Notes: generated from the letters alone by a model not told the origin. Shown: positions 1 through 7,404, numbered from the stretch's first letter. The stretch: DNA of 12,840 bases from Bacillota bacterium (GCA_021203665.1 JAJQAT010000005.1:1-12840), one strand, 5' to 3'. Translations and numbers: made by a program.

Positions 1-72
1 TTTTTGGAACTATTTTCTTTTTTTATTGTTACCTATCAATTATAACATAACAAATAGTATAATTTTTTGGTT

Positions 73-810
73 TTAACGGCACACGAAAACAATTCTCTCG
101 CTGTTTTCCCCGGGCGGCGAAAACGACAGCTCGCCGAACGTGTCAACAGTTGTAAATCCCGCCCTTTTCAAAAGGTATGTAAGCTCGTATACGGAATGTG
201 CCCTTTGCAAATGCCGCTCCTCAAAGCGCGCGTAATTTTTGCCGCGCTTCACAAAGAAGGTCAGGAACATATCCGACAGCTTTCTTTTTTCGATATACCT
301 GTTCTGCCAGGTGTAGAAAATATTTTTGCCGCAGTGGACAAAGGTGTTTGAGCCGATTATGTTTTTCAGCTTGTATTCGGTGCTTATATCAAAGATAAAA
401 AGACCGCCGTCGTCGATAAAGCAGGTTTTTATCCGCGTGAAAAGCTTAAGCAGAGATTTAGGCGGCAATATGTAATTAAGCCCGTCAATCATACATAAAA
501 ACGCGCCCATTGTTCCGTATAAATCAAGGTCGTTCATGCTTTGGTTGAGAAAAAGTATATCCAATCCCTCGGATTTGGAGCGCGCTATGTTCAGCATATC
601 CTCCGAAATATCCACGCCCGTCATATCATAGCCGCGGCGGGCAAGCGGTATTGTGATATTTCCCGTGCCGCAGGCGAGGTCGCACACAAGCGGCGGATTC
701 ACACCGTACATGGTGAAAATATTCTCGATATAGTCCGCCCATTTTTCGTAGTCAATATCGCGGTGCATAAGAGAGTCGTATATATAGGCAAAATCGGAAT
801 AGCTATTCAT
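73..810 (-). CDS. class I SAM-dependent methyltransferase
   Basis: A 245-residue cytoplasmic methyltransferase of the Rossmann-fold class. The SAM-binding motif I is clear at about residues 43-50 (DLACGTGN), followed by the acidic end of strand beta-2 (GVDIS). Family knowledge says it transfers a methyl group from S-adenosylmethionine, but the substrate cannot be read from the sequence. The length is normal for the Methyltransf_25/31-type proteins common in Firmicutes. The ATG at 810 has a GGAG about 7 nt upstream. The start overlaps the stop of the upstream TrpR-like repressor gene by 8 nt, so the two are translationally coupled in one transcript. No sign of truncation. Confidence 0.88.
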   Translation of the reverse strand: MNSYSDFAYIYDSLMHRDIDYEKWADYIENIFTMYGVNPPLVCDLACGTGNITIPLARRGYDMTGVDISEDMLNIARSKSEGLDILFLNQSMNDLDLYGTMGAFLCMIDGLNYILPPKSLLKLFTRIKTCFIDDGGLFIFDISTEYKLKNIIGSNTFVHCGKNIFYTWQNRYIEKRKLSDMFLTFFVKRGKNYARFEERHLQRAHSVYELTYLLKRAGFTTVDTFGELSFSPPGENSERIVFVCR

Positions 811-1096
811 CGTTTTTCTCCAATCTTTCGATTACTAAATTGTAGCCGTCACAGCCGTAATTTATACATCTGTTGACGCGGCTTATGGTCGCGGTTGAGG
901 CGCCTGTTTCGGCGGCTATGTCGGTGTATACGTTTTTATGCTTGAGCATAAGAGCCACCTCCATTCGCTGACTCATTGACTTCAGCTCCGAAATGGTGCA
1001 TAGGTCACTGAAAAATCTGCGGCATTCGTCCGTGTTTTTGAGCTGAAGCACGGCTTTAAAAAGCGCGTCCGTACTTTTGTCGTTAATCTCCTTCAC
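803..1096 (-). CDS. YerC/YecD family TrpR-related DNA-binding protein
   Basis: A 97-residue protein matching the YerC/YecD branch of the TrpR superfamily along its whole length. A helix-turn-helix lies around residues 58-78 (TDIAAETGASTATISRVNR), the part that contacts DNA in TrpR. Residues 30-50 (LCTISELKSMSQRMEVALML) form the typical helical scaffold. The start codon is GTG, chosen because GGGAGG lies about 7 nt upstream and the protein then has the family's normal N terminus. It is the first gene of a two-gene transcript with the methyltransferase, with a sigma-A-like promoter at 1133-1161. The operator target is unknown. Confidence 0.9.
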   Translation of the reverse strand: MKEINDKSTDALFKAVLQLKNTDECRRFFSDLCTISELKSMSQRMEVALMLKHKNVYTDIAAETGASTATISRVNRCINYGCDGYNLVIERLEKNDE

Positions 1097-1132
1097 GTTA
1101 ATCCTCCCTAATAATGACTTTATATTCTCTAC

Positions 1133-1161
1133 ATTATATCACTTTAGCGTGTAAAAGTAAA
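1133..1161 (-). promoter_or_regulatory. sigma-A-like promoter for the TrpR-like/methyltransferase operon
   Basis: Reading the minus strand: TTTACT (1161-1156), a 17-bp spacer, then a perfect TATAAT (1138-1133). It lies about 37 bp upstream of the GTG start at 1096. Confidence 0.65.
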
Positions 1162-1180
1162 GCAATACATAAAATTCGCT

Positions 1181-1229
1181 GTCCGAGGGATACTACTTAC
1201 AAACCGCGGACAAATCCGTGTCGGATTTG
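1181..1229 (+). promoter_or_regulatory. two adjacent hairpins in the leader of the DUF421 gene
   Basis: A first stem pairs GTCCG (1181-1185) with CGGAC (1207-1211). It is followed directly by a perfect 8-bp stem, CAAATCCG (1211-1218) with CGGATTTG (1222-1229) and a 3-nt loop. Both lie before the GGAGG at 1243. There is no T tract, so this is not a simple terminator. A role in mRNA stability or control is inference. Confidence 0.35.
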
Positions 1230-1254
1230 CCGCCTTGATTTCGGAGGTGCCGGT

Positions 1255-1956
1255 ATGCTCGTATTGGTGGTCAGAACTCTTATTCTGTACGGTATTGTGA
1301 TTATCGCGATGCGCATAATGGGTAAAAGACAGCTCGGAGAGCTGCAGCCGTCGGAGCTTGTGGTTGCGATAATGATTTCCGATCTCGCGTCGGTGCCCAT
1401 GCAGGCGATAGACATACCGCTGCTTTCGGGCATAATACCGGTTATGACGCTGATTGTGGCTGAGGTTATGATGTCGTATATGAGCCTTAAAAGCAAGAAA
1501 ATGCGTAAGCTTCTGAGCGGTGAGCCGAGCATAGTTATATACGACGGACATATAAACGAGAGAGAGCTTGCGCGGCTGCGGTTTAATATAAATGATTTGC
1601 TTGAAGAGCTGCGTCTGAATAATTGTCACGATATTTCCGACGTGGAGGTTGCCGTGGTGGAAACGAGCGGCAAATTAAGCGTGATACCAAAGGATAAGGC
1701 GCGCACCGTCACCGTGGAGGATATGAAGCCGGAGAATGTCCGTCATGACGGACTTCCCTGTACGATAATATCCGACGGAACCCTTAATCATCACGAGCTT
1801 AGTCGCGCCCAAAAGGACATGGCGTGGCTTGACGGTGAATTAAAAAAGCGCGGAATAAAGAGCGTTAAGGACGTGTTTATAGCATCCTTGGACGCGGAGG
1901 ATGAGCTTTTTATACAGCTAAAGGGCGAGCGTGATAAAAAGGAGCATAAGGGATGA
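1255..1956 (+). CDS. DUF421 domain-containing membrane protein (YetF-like)
   Basis: A 233-residue protein of the DUF421/YetF family. Three hydrophobic segments fill residues 1-80, followed by a soluble C-terminal part. The family signature MRIMGKRQLGELQPSELVV sits just after the first membrane segment. The frame is open further upstream, but that stretch is not family-like. The ATG at 1255 has GGAGG 7 nt upstream and gives the normal DUF421 N terminus. The molecular function of the family is not settled. Its stop overlaps the next ATG by 4 nt, so it is translationally coupled to the DUF4363 gene, a pairing often seen in Clostridia. Two hairpins lie in its leader. Confidence 0.88.
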   Translation: MLVLVVRTLILYGIVIIAMRIMGKRQLGELQPSELVVAIMISDLASVPMQAIDIPLLSGIIPVMTLIVAEVMMSYMSLKSKKMRKLLSGEPSIVIYDGHINERELARLRFNINDLLEELRLNNCHDISDVEVAVVETSGKLSVIPKDKARTVTVEDMKPENVRHDGLPCTIISDGTLNHHELSRAQKDMAWLDGELKKRGIKSVKDVFIASLDAEDELFIQLKGERDKKEHKG

Positions 1957-2333
1957 AGGGCGTGATAATATCGATATGTATCGCGGCGGTAATCGCGGCG
2001 GGAAGCGCGGCGTACACAAAGCACATAGAGAATGTATCCGATGAGCTGGGAGAAATCAGCGGGCAGATTACGGAGCATCTTGAAAGCGGGGATTATGCCG
2101 CCGCGGCGGAAATGGCAAGATTGCTCGGAGAGTATCTCGACAGGGAACGCACTGTTCTCGCCATGACCGGCAATCATGAGGAAATAGACAAAATAGAGAT
2201 GAACATATCTGAAATGACTGAATATATCGACGGCGGACAGCGCACGGACGCGCTTTCTCGGTGCAGGGTGCTGAATTTTTTGTTTGAGCATTTGCCGAAA
2301 AATTATGAAATGCGCTGGGAAAATATTTTGTGA
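1953..2333 (+). CDS. DUF4363 family protein
   Basis: A 126-residue protein with one N-terminal hydrophobic segment (residues 3-20, VIISICIAAVIAAGSAAY), probably a membrane anchor or uncleaved signal. It is followed by an acidic, entirely helical, coiled-coil-like region. This is the DUF4363 pattern. The ATG overlaps the DUF421 stop (ATGA), which supports joint function at the membrane. No catalytic motif is visible and no biochemical role is known to me. Confidence 0.8.
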   Translation: MKGVIISICIAAVIAAGSAAYTKHIENVSDELGEISGQITEHLESGDYAAAAEMARLLGEYLDRERTVLAMTGNHEEIDKIEMNISEMTEYIDGGQRTDALSRCRVLNFLFEHLPKNYEMRWENIL

Positions 2334-2424
2334 TTGTATTCATTACCTTGGGCGAGGGCGCATAAAATCAAAGCGTAGGTTTAACGCAAAAATAATCTGC
2401 TTGCTTATTTCGTCGGAATTTATG

Positions 2425-2441
2425 CCGCCGCGGGGCGGCGG
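2425..2441 (+). promoter_or_regulatory. GC-rich hairpin just before the mntP ribosome binding site
   Basis: A perfect 7-bp stem, CCGCCGC (2425-2431) with GCGGCGG (2435-2441) and a GGG loop, ends 3 nt before the GGAGGG (2445-2450) of mntP. Its placement could affect ribosome access. I looked for a manganese (yybP-ykoY) riboswitch between 2334 and 2454 and did not recognise one. Confidence 0.35.
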
Positions 2442-2454
2442 AACGGAGGGTTTT

Positions 2455-3012
2455 ATGGATATATTTTCGCTTTTTTTTCTTGCCGCGGCGCTTGCTATGG
2501 ACGCTTTTTCCGTCGCCGTGACCGACGGAATGCTGGTAAACGATATACGCGTTACCGACGCGCTGAAGACAGGCTTTTTCTTCGGCGCGTTTCAGTTTAT
2601 AATGCCGTGCATCGGCAATTTCATTTCGGGATTTGCCGCCGGTTACATAGAAAGCGCGGACCACTGGATAGCGTTTGCTCTGCTCGCGTTTTTGGGAATA
2701 AGAATGATAAAGGAATCGCGTTCTGTACGCGAAATACCGTCCTCGCCGCTTAAAACATCCACTCTTTTGCTTATGGCGGTCGCCACAAGCATAGACGCGC
2801 TCGCGGCGGGAGTGACGCTTGCCGCCGTTGATTCGCCGATACTTATGTCGTCGGCGGTAATCGGTATAACAGCCTTTCTTTTTTCGTTCTGCGGTATTTT
2901 CTTAGGCAGACGCTTCGGCGGCTTCCTCGGCTCCGGCGCGGAAACCGCCGGCGGTATTATTCTTATACTTATCGGGCTTAAAACCCTCGCGGAGCATCTG
3001 TTTTGTATTTAA
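2455..3012 (+). CDS. mntP: MntP-type manganese efflux pump
   Basis: A 185-residue membrane protein with six hydrophobic segments arranged as two repeats of the MntP/DUF204 fold. Each repeat carries the expected acidic residue in a membrane helix: ALAMDAFSVAVTDGM near residue 14 and VATSIDALAAGVTLA near residue 107. The family exports Mn(II) and limits manganese toxicity. The ATG at 2455, with GGAGGG 5 nt upstream, gives the normal family start. An open stretch upstream to 2284 is not MntP-like. It lies 121 bp after DUF4363 on the same strand, with a GC-rich hairpin at its ribosome binding site. Confidence 0.9.
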   Translation: MDIFSLFFLAAALAMDAFSVAVTDGMLVNDIRVTDALKTGFFFGAFQFIMPCIGNFISGFAAGYIESADHWIAFALLAFLGIRMIKESRSVREIPSSPLKTSTLLLMAVATSIDALAAGVTLAAVDSPILMSSAVIGITAFLFSFCGIFLGRRFGGFLGSGAETAGGIILILIGLKTLAEHLFCI

Positions 3013-3082
3013 TCACACTCACAGAAAGGAAATCATCACTCACAATGCGGATTTAAGCAATTAAAATGTGTACATTAATTTC

Positions 3083-3110
3083 TTGAATTATATTAAAATT
3101 TTATTATAGA
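3083..3110 (+). promoter_or_regulatory. sigma-A-like promoter for the first XRE gene
   Basis: TTGAAT (3083-3088), a 16-bp spacer, then TATAGA (3105-3110), about 20 bp upstream of the ATG at 3131. Confidence 0.55.
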
Positions 3111-3130
3111 GAAATTACGAGGGTGATTTT

Positions 3131-3376
3131 ATGAAATACAGAGAAAAGCTGATAAAATTCGGTCTGAATGTGGCGTACAACAGAAAATACCGCTTGCTCA
3201 CGCAGGCGGAGCTTGCCGAAAGAGCGAATATAAGCGAGTCTTTTTTGGAAAAATTAGAAAACCCCAACATTTTTACAGCTCCGAGCTTTGAAACAATATG
3301 CAAATTGGCGGATGCGTTGGAAGTCAGCGAAAGCCGTTTGCTGGATTTCGGTGAAACTATTGAAAACAAGTCCTGA
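3131..3376 (+). CDS. small XRE-family helix-turn-helix regulator
   Basis: An 81-residue protein that is almost entirely one Cro/cI-type (HTH_3) domain. The helix-turn-helix is at about residues 24-43 (TQAELAERANISESFLEKLE). The following helices, FETICKLADALEVS, are typical of the family. No sensor domain is attached. It has a GAGGGTG ribosome binding site and its own promoter at 3083-3110. The rsmA promoter begins inside its 3' end (3360-3389), so rsmA need not depend on it. The target is unknown. Confidence 0.85.
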   Translation: MKYREKLIKFGLNVAYNRKYRLLTQAELAERANISESFLEKLENPNIFTAPSFETICKLADALEVSESRLLDFGETIENKS

Positions 3377-3389
3377 TTTGGTGTATAAT
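3360..3389 (+). promoter_or_regulatory. sigma-A promoter for rsmA
   Basis: TTGAAA (3360-3365), an 18-bp spacer and a perfect TATAAT (3384-3389), 34 bp upstream of the rsmA ATG. The -35 box lies inside the end of the preceding XRE gene. Confidence 0.7.
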
Positions 3390-3423
3390 ATGTTCGGCAT
3401 AAAGAATTAAAGGAGCATTTGAA

Positions 3424-4281
3424 ATGGACTTAACTTCACCAAAAACAATACGCGCCGTACAGGAGAAATTCGGATTCACATTCAAAAAGGGTTTGGGACA
3501 GAATTTTCTCACATCGAGAGAGGTTTTGGAGGACATATCGGACGCGGCGGATATTGAGAACGGCGTTATCGAGATAGGCCCTGGCTTTGGCGTCCTGACG
3601 GCGCAGCTTGCGGCGGGAAGCAAAAAGGTTGTAACGATAGAGCTGGACGAGCGGCTTATTGACGTACTCGCCTACACCTTATCCGACTTCGATAATGTAA
3701 AAATCATAAACGCGGACGTTCTGAAGCTTGATTTAAAAAAGCTGATAGACGATGAATTTAACGGCGAAAGGGTAAGCATAGCGGCAAATTTGCCGTATTA
3801 CATCACCACTCCGATAATATCGAAGCTGCTGGAGGAAAGACTGCCGATAAAAAATATTGTGGTCATGGTGCAAAAGGAGGTAGCGGCGCGTATGGCGGCT
3901 GAGCCGTCCTCAAAGGATTACGGCGCGATAACGGTAATGTGCCGATATTTCACGGAGCCGTCGATAGTGACCGAGGTGCCGGCGCAGCTTTTTGTTCCGC
4001 GTCCCAAGGTGGACAGCGCGGTGCTTAAGCTTAAGGTGCTTGATAAGCCGTCCGTTGATGTGCTTGACGAAGGGATGCTTTTCAGAGTTGTTAAAGCGGC
4101 GTTCTCTCAGCGGCGCAAAACTCTTTTGAATTGCCTTTGCGCGAATTTCCCGATACCAAAAGACGAGATGTCATCCCTGCTTGAAAGCGTCGGCGTGACG
4201 CCGTCGAGGAGGGGAGAGACGCTTTCGCTGCGGGAATTTGCGGATATAGCGGACAGGATATATCAAACGGAGGATAATTAA
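3424..4281 (+). CDS. rsmA: 16S rRNA (adenine1518-N6/adenine1519-N6)-dimethyltransferase
   Basis: A 285-residue KsgA/RsmA, which dimethylates two adjacent adenines in helix 45 of 16S rRNA during small-subunit assembly. All landmarks are present: the N-terminal KKGLGQNFL (about residues 21-29), SAM motif I EIGPGFGVLT (51-60), the acidic motif II residue in TIELDERL, and the catalytic motif IV NLPYYITTP. The C-terminal helical domain includes AFSQRRKTLLN. The length is typical. The ATG has AGGAG about 8 nt upstream. The stop TAA at 4279-4281 is followed with no gap by the ATG of the second XRE gene, so the two are co-transcribed. Confidence 0.96.
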   Translation: MDLTSPKTIRAVQEKFGFTFKKGLGQNFLTSREVLEDISDAADIENGVIEIGPGFGVLTAQLAAGSKKVVTIELDERLIDVLAYTLSDFDNVKIINADVLKLDLKKLIDDEFNGERVSIAANLPYYITTPIISKLLEERLPIKNIVVMVQKEVAARMAAEPSSKDYGAITVMCRYFTEPSIVTEVPAQLFVPRPKVDSAVLKLKVLDKPSVDVLDEGMLFRVVKAAFSQRRKTLLNCLCANFPIPKDEMSSLLESVGVTPSRRGETLSLREFADIADRIYQTEDN

Positions 4282-4533
4282 ATGGAGGTTTTTACTCTCG
4301 GCGAAAGACTGATGATTTACAGAAAAAGAGCAAAGCTTACCAAGAAAGAGGTCGCGCGGCGCATAGGCGCGACGGTTCCGTGCATTACGCGGTACGAAAA
4401 CGACGAGGCGTATCCGGATGAGGAAACCATGATGAATTTAGCTTGCGTTTTGGGCGTCAGCATAAACAAAATGTCGTTCGGATTCAACGATCCGGCAAAG
4501 GACAGAAAAATGGAAGTTCTGATAAAGGAATAA
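4282..4533 (+). CDS. small XRE-family helix-turn-helix regulator
   Basis: An 83-residue single-domain Cro/cI-type protein. The helix-turn-helix is around residues 20-40 (TKKEVARRIGATVPCITRYE), followed by EETMMNLACVLGVSINKMSF. It starts directly after the rsmA stop and carries no sensor domain. A bidirectional terminator follows its stop by 4 nt. It differs clearly from the XRE protein encoded upstream of rsmA, so this is not a recent duplication. Target unknown. Confidence 0.84.
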   Translation: MEVFTLGERLMIYRKRAKLTKKEVARRIGATVPCITRYENDEAYPDEETMMNLACVLGVSINKMSFGFNDPAKDRKMEVLIKE

Positions 4534-4537
4534 AAAA

Positions 4538-4573
4538 ACCGCCCGCGCTTGTTTACACATAAGGTCGGGCGGT
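4538..4573. terminator. bidirectional rho-independent terminator
   Basis: ACCGCCCG (4538-4545) pairs with CGGGCGGT (4566-4573) around a 20-nt loop. A run of seven A lies on the left and five T on the right, so it can serve both the plus-strand XRE gene and the minus-strand hydrolase. Confidence 0.85.
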
Positions 4574-4585
4574 ATTTTTGCGCGC

Positions 4586-5101
4586 TTAATCGGTTACGGT
4601 TATAAAAAGACCCTTTAAAACGTCGAGAGCCTTTTCGTGCAAGTCCGGGTCCGCCGAGGCGGTGAGCCCCGCGTTTACGATTATTTCCGCGTTCGGACAA
4701 GCCGAGCGCGCCATTACCGCGTTTGACAGCACACATATATTGCTGACAAGCCCGCAAAGCTCGATAACGTCATAGTCGTTTTTTTTAAGGTATTTAGCCA
4801 TTTCAAGAGAGGGAAACGTATTTTTTTCAAAGCATTTTTTGCCTTTTAACAAACCGGCGGTTTTGCCGTACAGCTCATGCCCGATGCTGCCCTTTACGCA
4901 GTGCAAAACGGGCAGACCTTTACCCTCGCGGGTGGTGAGATAATCGCCGTAATGCGTGTCGAGCGTGTATATAACCTCGTCGTTTTTGTATTCCTCTATC
5001 CTTTTCGCGATACCGTCATCCAAATCCGCCGCGCCCGGGAAACCCAGACTTCCGTTCACAAAATCGTTTTGGTAATCAACAACAATAAGCAGCTTTTTCA
5101 C
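4586..5101 (-). CDS. isochorismatase/nicotinamidase-like cysteine hydrolase
   Basis: A 171-residue hydrolase of the isochorismatase superfamily, complete in length. The catalytic triad is readable: Asp9 in VVDYQNDF, Lys93 in FEKNTF and Cys123 in GLVSNICV. Asp48 and His50 (TLDTH) with His67 (LHCVKG) fit the metal site of nicotinamidases. The most likely reaction is deamidation of nicotinamide to nicotinate for NAD salvage, but related amidases share these motifs. The start is GTG, with AAGGAGAAGTG upstream and a consensus promoter at 5125-5153. It converges on the XRE gene and diverges from the cotJ operon. Confidence 0.87.
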   Translation of the reverse strand: MKKLLIVVDYQNDFVNGSLGFPGAADLDDGIAKRIEEYKNDEVIYTLDTHYGDYLTTREGKGLPVLHCVKGSIGHELYGKTAGLLKGKKCFEKNTFPSLEMAKYLKKNDYDVIELCGLVSNICVLSNAVMARSACPNAEIIVNAGLTASADPDLHEKALDVLKGLFITVTD

Positions 5102-5124
5102 GTTATCACTTCTCCTTTTTCATT

Positions 5125-5153
5125 AGTATATCTCATTTTTTGAATAATGTAAA
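5125..5153 (-). promoter_or_regulatory. sigma-A promoter for the cysteine hydrolase
   Basis: Minus strand: TTTACA (5153-5148), a 17-bp spacer, then TATACT (5130-5125), 23 bp upstream of the GTG start. Confidence 0.65.
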
Positions 5154-5159
5154 GCCGTT

Positions 5160-5209
5160 CACGCATTTTATCTCAAGAACATATTATGAATTACAGACGT
5201 ATAAGTCTG
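5160..5209 (+). promoter_or_regulatory. possible mother-cell sigma promoter and leader hairpin of cotJ
   Basis: CATATTAT (5180-5187) resembles the CATA-type -10 element of SigE/SigK promoters, with AC at 5161-5162 and a 17-bp gap. The match is loose. CotJ genes of Bacillus subtilis are SigE-dependent, which is why I looked here. A 5-bp hairpin, CAGAC (5194-5198) with GTCTG (5205-5209), follows in the leader. No sigma-A promoter is obvious on this strand. Confidence 0.25.
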
Positions 5210-5234
5210 AAAAAAATAAAAGGAGTTGTTACAA

Positions 5235-5432
5235 ATGTCAGAAATGAGAAAGCCGTGCTGCTCGTATCCGCGATGCGGCTGCGTGGCGTACGCTTACGTT
5301 CCGGTGCAGGAAATGGAGGAAACATACGACGCCTGCACGGGACTTACGCAGGGAACGATATTTCCGGAGCTTGATTTAAATATTTGCGAATACGGAGCGG
5401 TATGCAAACAGTGGGGAGGCGCTATGGAATGA
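5235..5432 (+). CDS. cotJA: spore coat associated protein CotJA
   Basis: A 65-residue CotJA. The family core AYVPVQEMEETYDACTGL runs into TQGTIFPELDLN at about residues 20-47. The N terminus is cysteine-rich (CCSYPRCGC). It is the first gene of the cotJABC operon, made in the mother cell, whose products are incorporated into the spore coat. A TTG at 5226 is in frame, but the ATG at 5235 is preferred because AGGAG (5221-5225) sits 9 nt before it. The stop overlaps the cotJB start (ATGA). Confidence 0.88.
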   Translation: MSEMRKPCCSYPRCGCVAYAYVPVQEMEETYDACTGLTQGTIFPELDLNICEYGAVCKQWGGAME

Positions 5433-5689
5433 GTTGTGCGAGAACAGAGGCACTGAAACAGATACAATGCTGTAACTTCGCGGCGTATGATATGCTGCTT
5501 TACCTCGATACTCACCCCGAGGATAAGAAGGCATTTAAAATGTTCGGCGAGCTTGTAAAAAAGACGAAGACGTTAAAGTGTAAATACGAGGAAGAATTCG
5601 GACCGCTGAGCCAATTCGCGGCGGCGTCGCAGGACAGCTTTAATTGGCTCGATAATCCTTGGCCGTGGGAAAGGGAGGCGAATAAGTAA
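5429..5689 (+). CDS. cotJB: spore coat protein CotJB
   Basis: An 86-residue CotJB of normal length. The family pattern is LKQIQCCNFAAYDMLLYLDT near residues 9-28, then HPEDKKAF, and it ends with the typical aromatic WLDNPWPWE. It is needed with CotJA for assembly of the CotJ components into the coat in Bacillus. The start is the ATG at 5429 that overlaps the cotJA stop by 4 nt. The last base of its stop is the first base of the cotJC ATG, so all three genes are translationally coupled. Confidence 0.9.
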   Translation: MSCARTEALKQIQCCNFAAYDMLLYLDTHPEDKKAFKMFGELVKKTKTLKCKYEEEFGPLSQFAAASQDSFNWLDNPWPWEREANK

Positions 5690-5901
5690 TGTTTAAATAC
5701 GATAAATTTTTGGAATTTCCGGTAAATGTGAAAAAGCCCAATCCCAGGCTCGCGAATGTGGTGATAACGCAATACGGCGGCCCCAACGGCGAGCTCGGCG
5801 CATCGCTGAGATACCTGTCTCAGCGCTACACAATGCCCGACGAGGTCACAAAGGGATTATTAACCGATATAGGTATATCATGTTCAAAATGCTCCCAATA
5901 A
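5689..5901 (+). pseudogene. cotJC: cotJC 5' fragment (manganese catalase), interrupted
   Basis: Only the first third of CotJC, a spore-coat manganese catalase usually near 190-200 residues. Residues 1-62 are a clean family match (FPVNVKKPNPRLANVVITQY, GELGASLRYLSQR, TDIG), including Glu35, the first manganese ligand in this family. The normal continuation, GTEELAH with the next Glu and His ligands, is absent. Instead eight unrelated residues (ISCSKCSQ) lead to a stop at 5899-5901. The break coincides with a small dyad and the 3' end of a serine recombinase gene, so I read it as an insertion, not decay. The fragment is inactive as it stands but could be restored by precise excision. Confidence 0.88.
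5866..5879. other. inferred left attachment site (attL) of the element
   Basis: The dyad GATAT (5866-5870), AGGT, ATATC (5875-5879) lies exactly where CotJC similarity ends, in the codon of conserved Gly62. Large serine recombinases cut at a 2-bp core inside such imperfect dyads. The partner site is not in the window, so the crossover bases are inferred. Confidence 0.5.
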
Positions 5902-7404
5902 AAAAATTTCAATGCTTTCTCGGCTGTGAACGATGATTTTATCCAGGATATTTTTATAAAATGTATCATCCGTTTCATCACCGTATACCATAGCCTTTAT
6001 TTTAGCCTTAACGCTTTTTATAAGCTGTTCTCTCTCATAGGATATATAGGAGCATTCCGCCGCTTTAACGCTTTCTCGGAGTTTTTTTATTTCGCCGTCA
6101 TACACGCTCCTTTTCTCTTTATATTCATCCTTGGTTAAATCCGCGCTTGCGTATAAATCAAGCAAACGGTCGATTTTTAATTTACAGCTTTCAATTTGCT
6201 TTTCAATTTCGTTTGCGCTTGTCAGCTCGTCGGCGGAAAGCACATTTTCAATTATGCCGCAAAGATTATTAACAGCCTTTTCTTTGTCAAATTGAAGCCG
6301 CTTTACACACTCTTTAACGGCTGACATAAGGTCTTCATCGCTAATTTGTGAGCTGACGCCGCAGCCTATTCTGTTTCCCAATGTATCTGTTTTTTCCGCG
6401 CCGTGCCGCGCCGCCTCATAACACCGCCAAGCCTTGTACCTGCTTCCGTCGCGGCGCGTCCTTGCTCTCGATACAAAGTGATTTCCGCATTGACCGCAGA
6501 AAATCTTGCCCGACAACGGATAACGGTTTGAATGCTTGTTCTTAAATTCGCGATTCGGAGAACGGCGGTCAAGCTCCTCCTGTGCCTTTTGCCATAATTC
6601 TCGGCTTATGATAGGCTCGTGATGGTTTTTTATCACCACAAAATCCTCCTGCCCTTTATTGTATTTCTTTTGATGCGTCAGGAAATCGGGCGTATAGGTT
6701 TTCTTTTGCACCAAGTCCCCGCAGTATTTTTCGTTACGCAGAGCCTTTAGGATAACGGTGTTGGTCCATACGGTGTTGCCGGTTACGGTTTTATACCCTG
6801 CCTCGCTCAGCTCTCTCGCTATGGTATACGTGCCCTTCCGTTCCTCCGCGAATTTATGAAAAATCAATCTGACGATTTCCGCGCCCTGACGGTTGATGTA
6901 CAGCTTTCCGCCCGCGGCATCGTAGCCGAGCATACTCCGTCCGAAAACAACTCCCTGCTCCATTTGCCTGCGCTGTCCCCACTTAACGCGCTCGCTTGTT
7001 TTCCTGCTTTCCTCCTGCGCGATGGATGCCATAATGGTCAAACGGAACTCCGCGTCGGGGTCGAGAGTGCGGATATTATCCGTTATAAAATATATGCCGA
7101 TATTTCTTGACTTCAAATACCGTGCATAGTGTAATGTGTCAACCGTGTTTCTTGCGAATCGGCTTACCTCTTTGGTCAGGATAAGCGAAAAAAAGCCAAG
7201 CTCGGCATCATTTATCATTTTTCGGAATGCCGCGCGCTTTTCGGTGCTTGTTCCGGACAATCCCTTGTCCGCGTAAATTTCGGTAAGCTCCCATTCCGGA
7301 TTTCGCTCTATGTATTCCTTAAAATATCTTTGCTGACTTTCAAATGAATTAGCCTGGTCGCCGCTGTCGGTTGAAACTCTGCAATATGCCGCAACTTTAA
7401 TCAT
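5884..7404 (-). CDS. large serine recombinase (site-specific integrase/excisionase)
   Basis: A complete 506-residue large serine recombinase. Residues 1-140 form the resolvase-type catalytic domain, with nucleophile Ser11 in YCRVSTD and the arginine-rich motifs LTKEVSRFARN and EESRKTSERVKWG. Residues 155-260 match the recombinase domain. A zinc ribbon begins at FCGQCGNHF near residue 310, and a coiled coil spans roughly 400-460. Such enzymes cut two att sites and rejoin them through a covalent serine link. Its 3' end overlaps the last 18 bp of the cotJC fragment and lies about 10 bp from the inferred attL. AGGAG at its start lies inside the end of an upstream small gene. Confidence 0.95.
   Translation of the reverse strand: MIKVAAYCRVSTDSGDQANSFESQQRYFKEYIERNPEWELTEIYADKGLSGTSTEKRAAFRKMINDAELGFFSLILTKEVSRFARNTVDTLHYARYLKSRNIGIYFITDNIRTLDPDAEFRLTIMASIAQEESRKTSERVKWGQRRQMEQGVVFGRSMLGYDAAGGKLYINRQGAEIVRLIFHKFAEERKGTYTIARELSEAGYKTVTGNTVWTNTVILKALRNEKYCGDLVQKKTYTPDFLTHQKKYNKGQEDFVVIKNHHEPIISRELWQKAQEELDRRSPNREFKNKHSNRYPLSGKIFCGQCGNHFVSRARTRRDGSRYKAWRCYEAARHGAEKTDTLGNRIGCGVSSQISDEDLMSAVKECVKRLQFDKEKAVNNLCGIIENVLSADELTSANEIEKQIESCKLKIDRLLDLYASADLTKDEYKEKRSVYDGEIKKLRESVKAAECSYISYEREQLIKSVKAKIKAMVYGDETDDTFYKNILDKIIVHSRESIEIFLLGAF

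Noticed and set aside
1168..1175. CATAAAAT as a sporulation promoter for DUF421
   Set aside because: The same octamer as before the recombinase, but with no matching -35 element. It shows how easily this motif arises by chance.
2334..2454. yybP-ykoY manganese riboswitch before mntP
   Set aside because: Expected because of the gene, but I could not find its conserved core; only a short GC hairpin is present.
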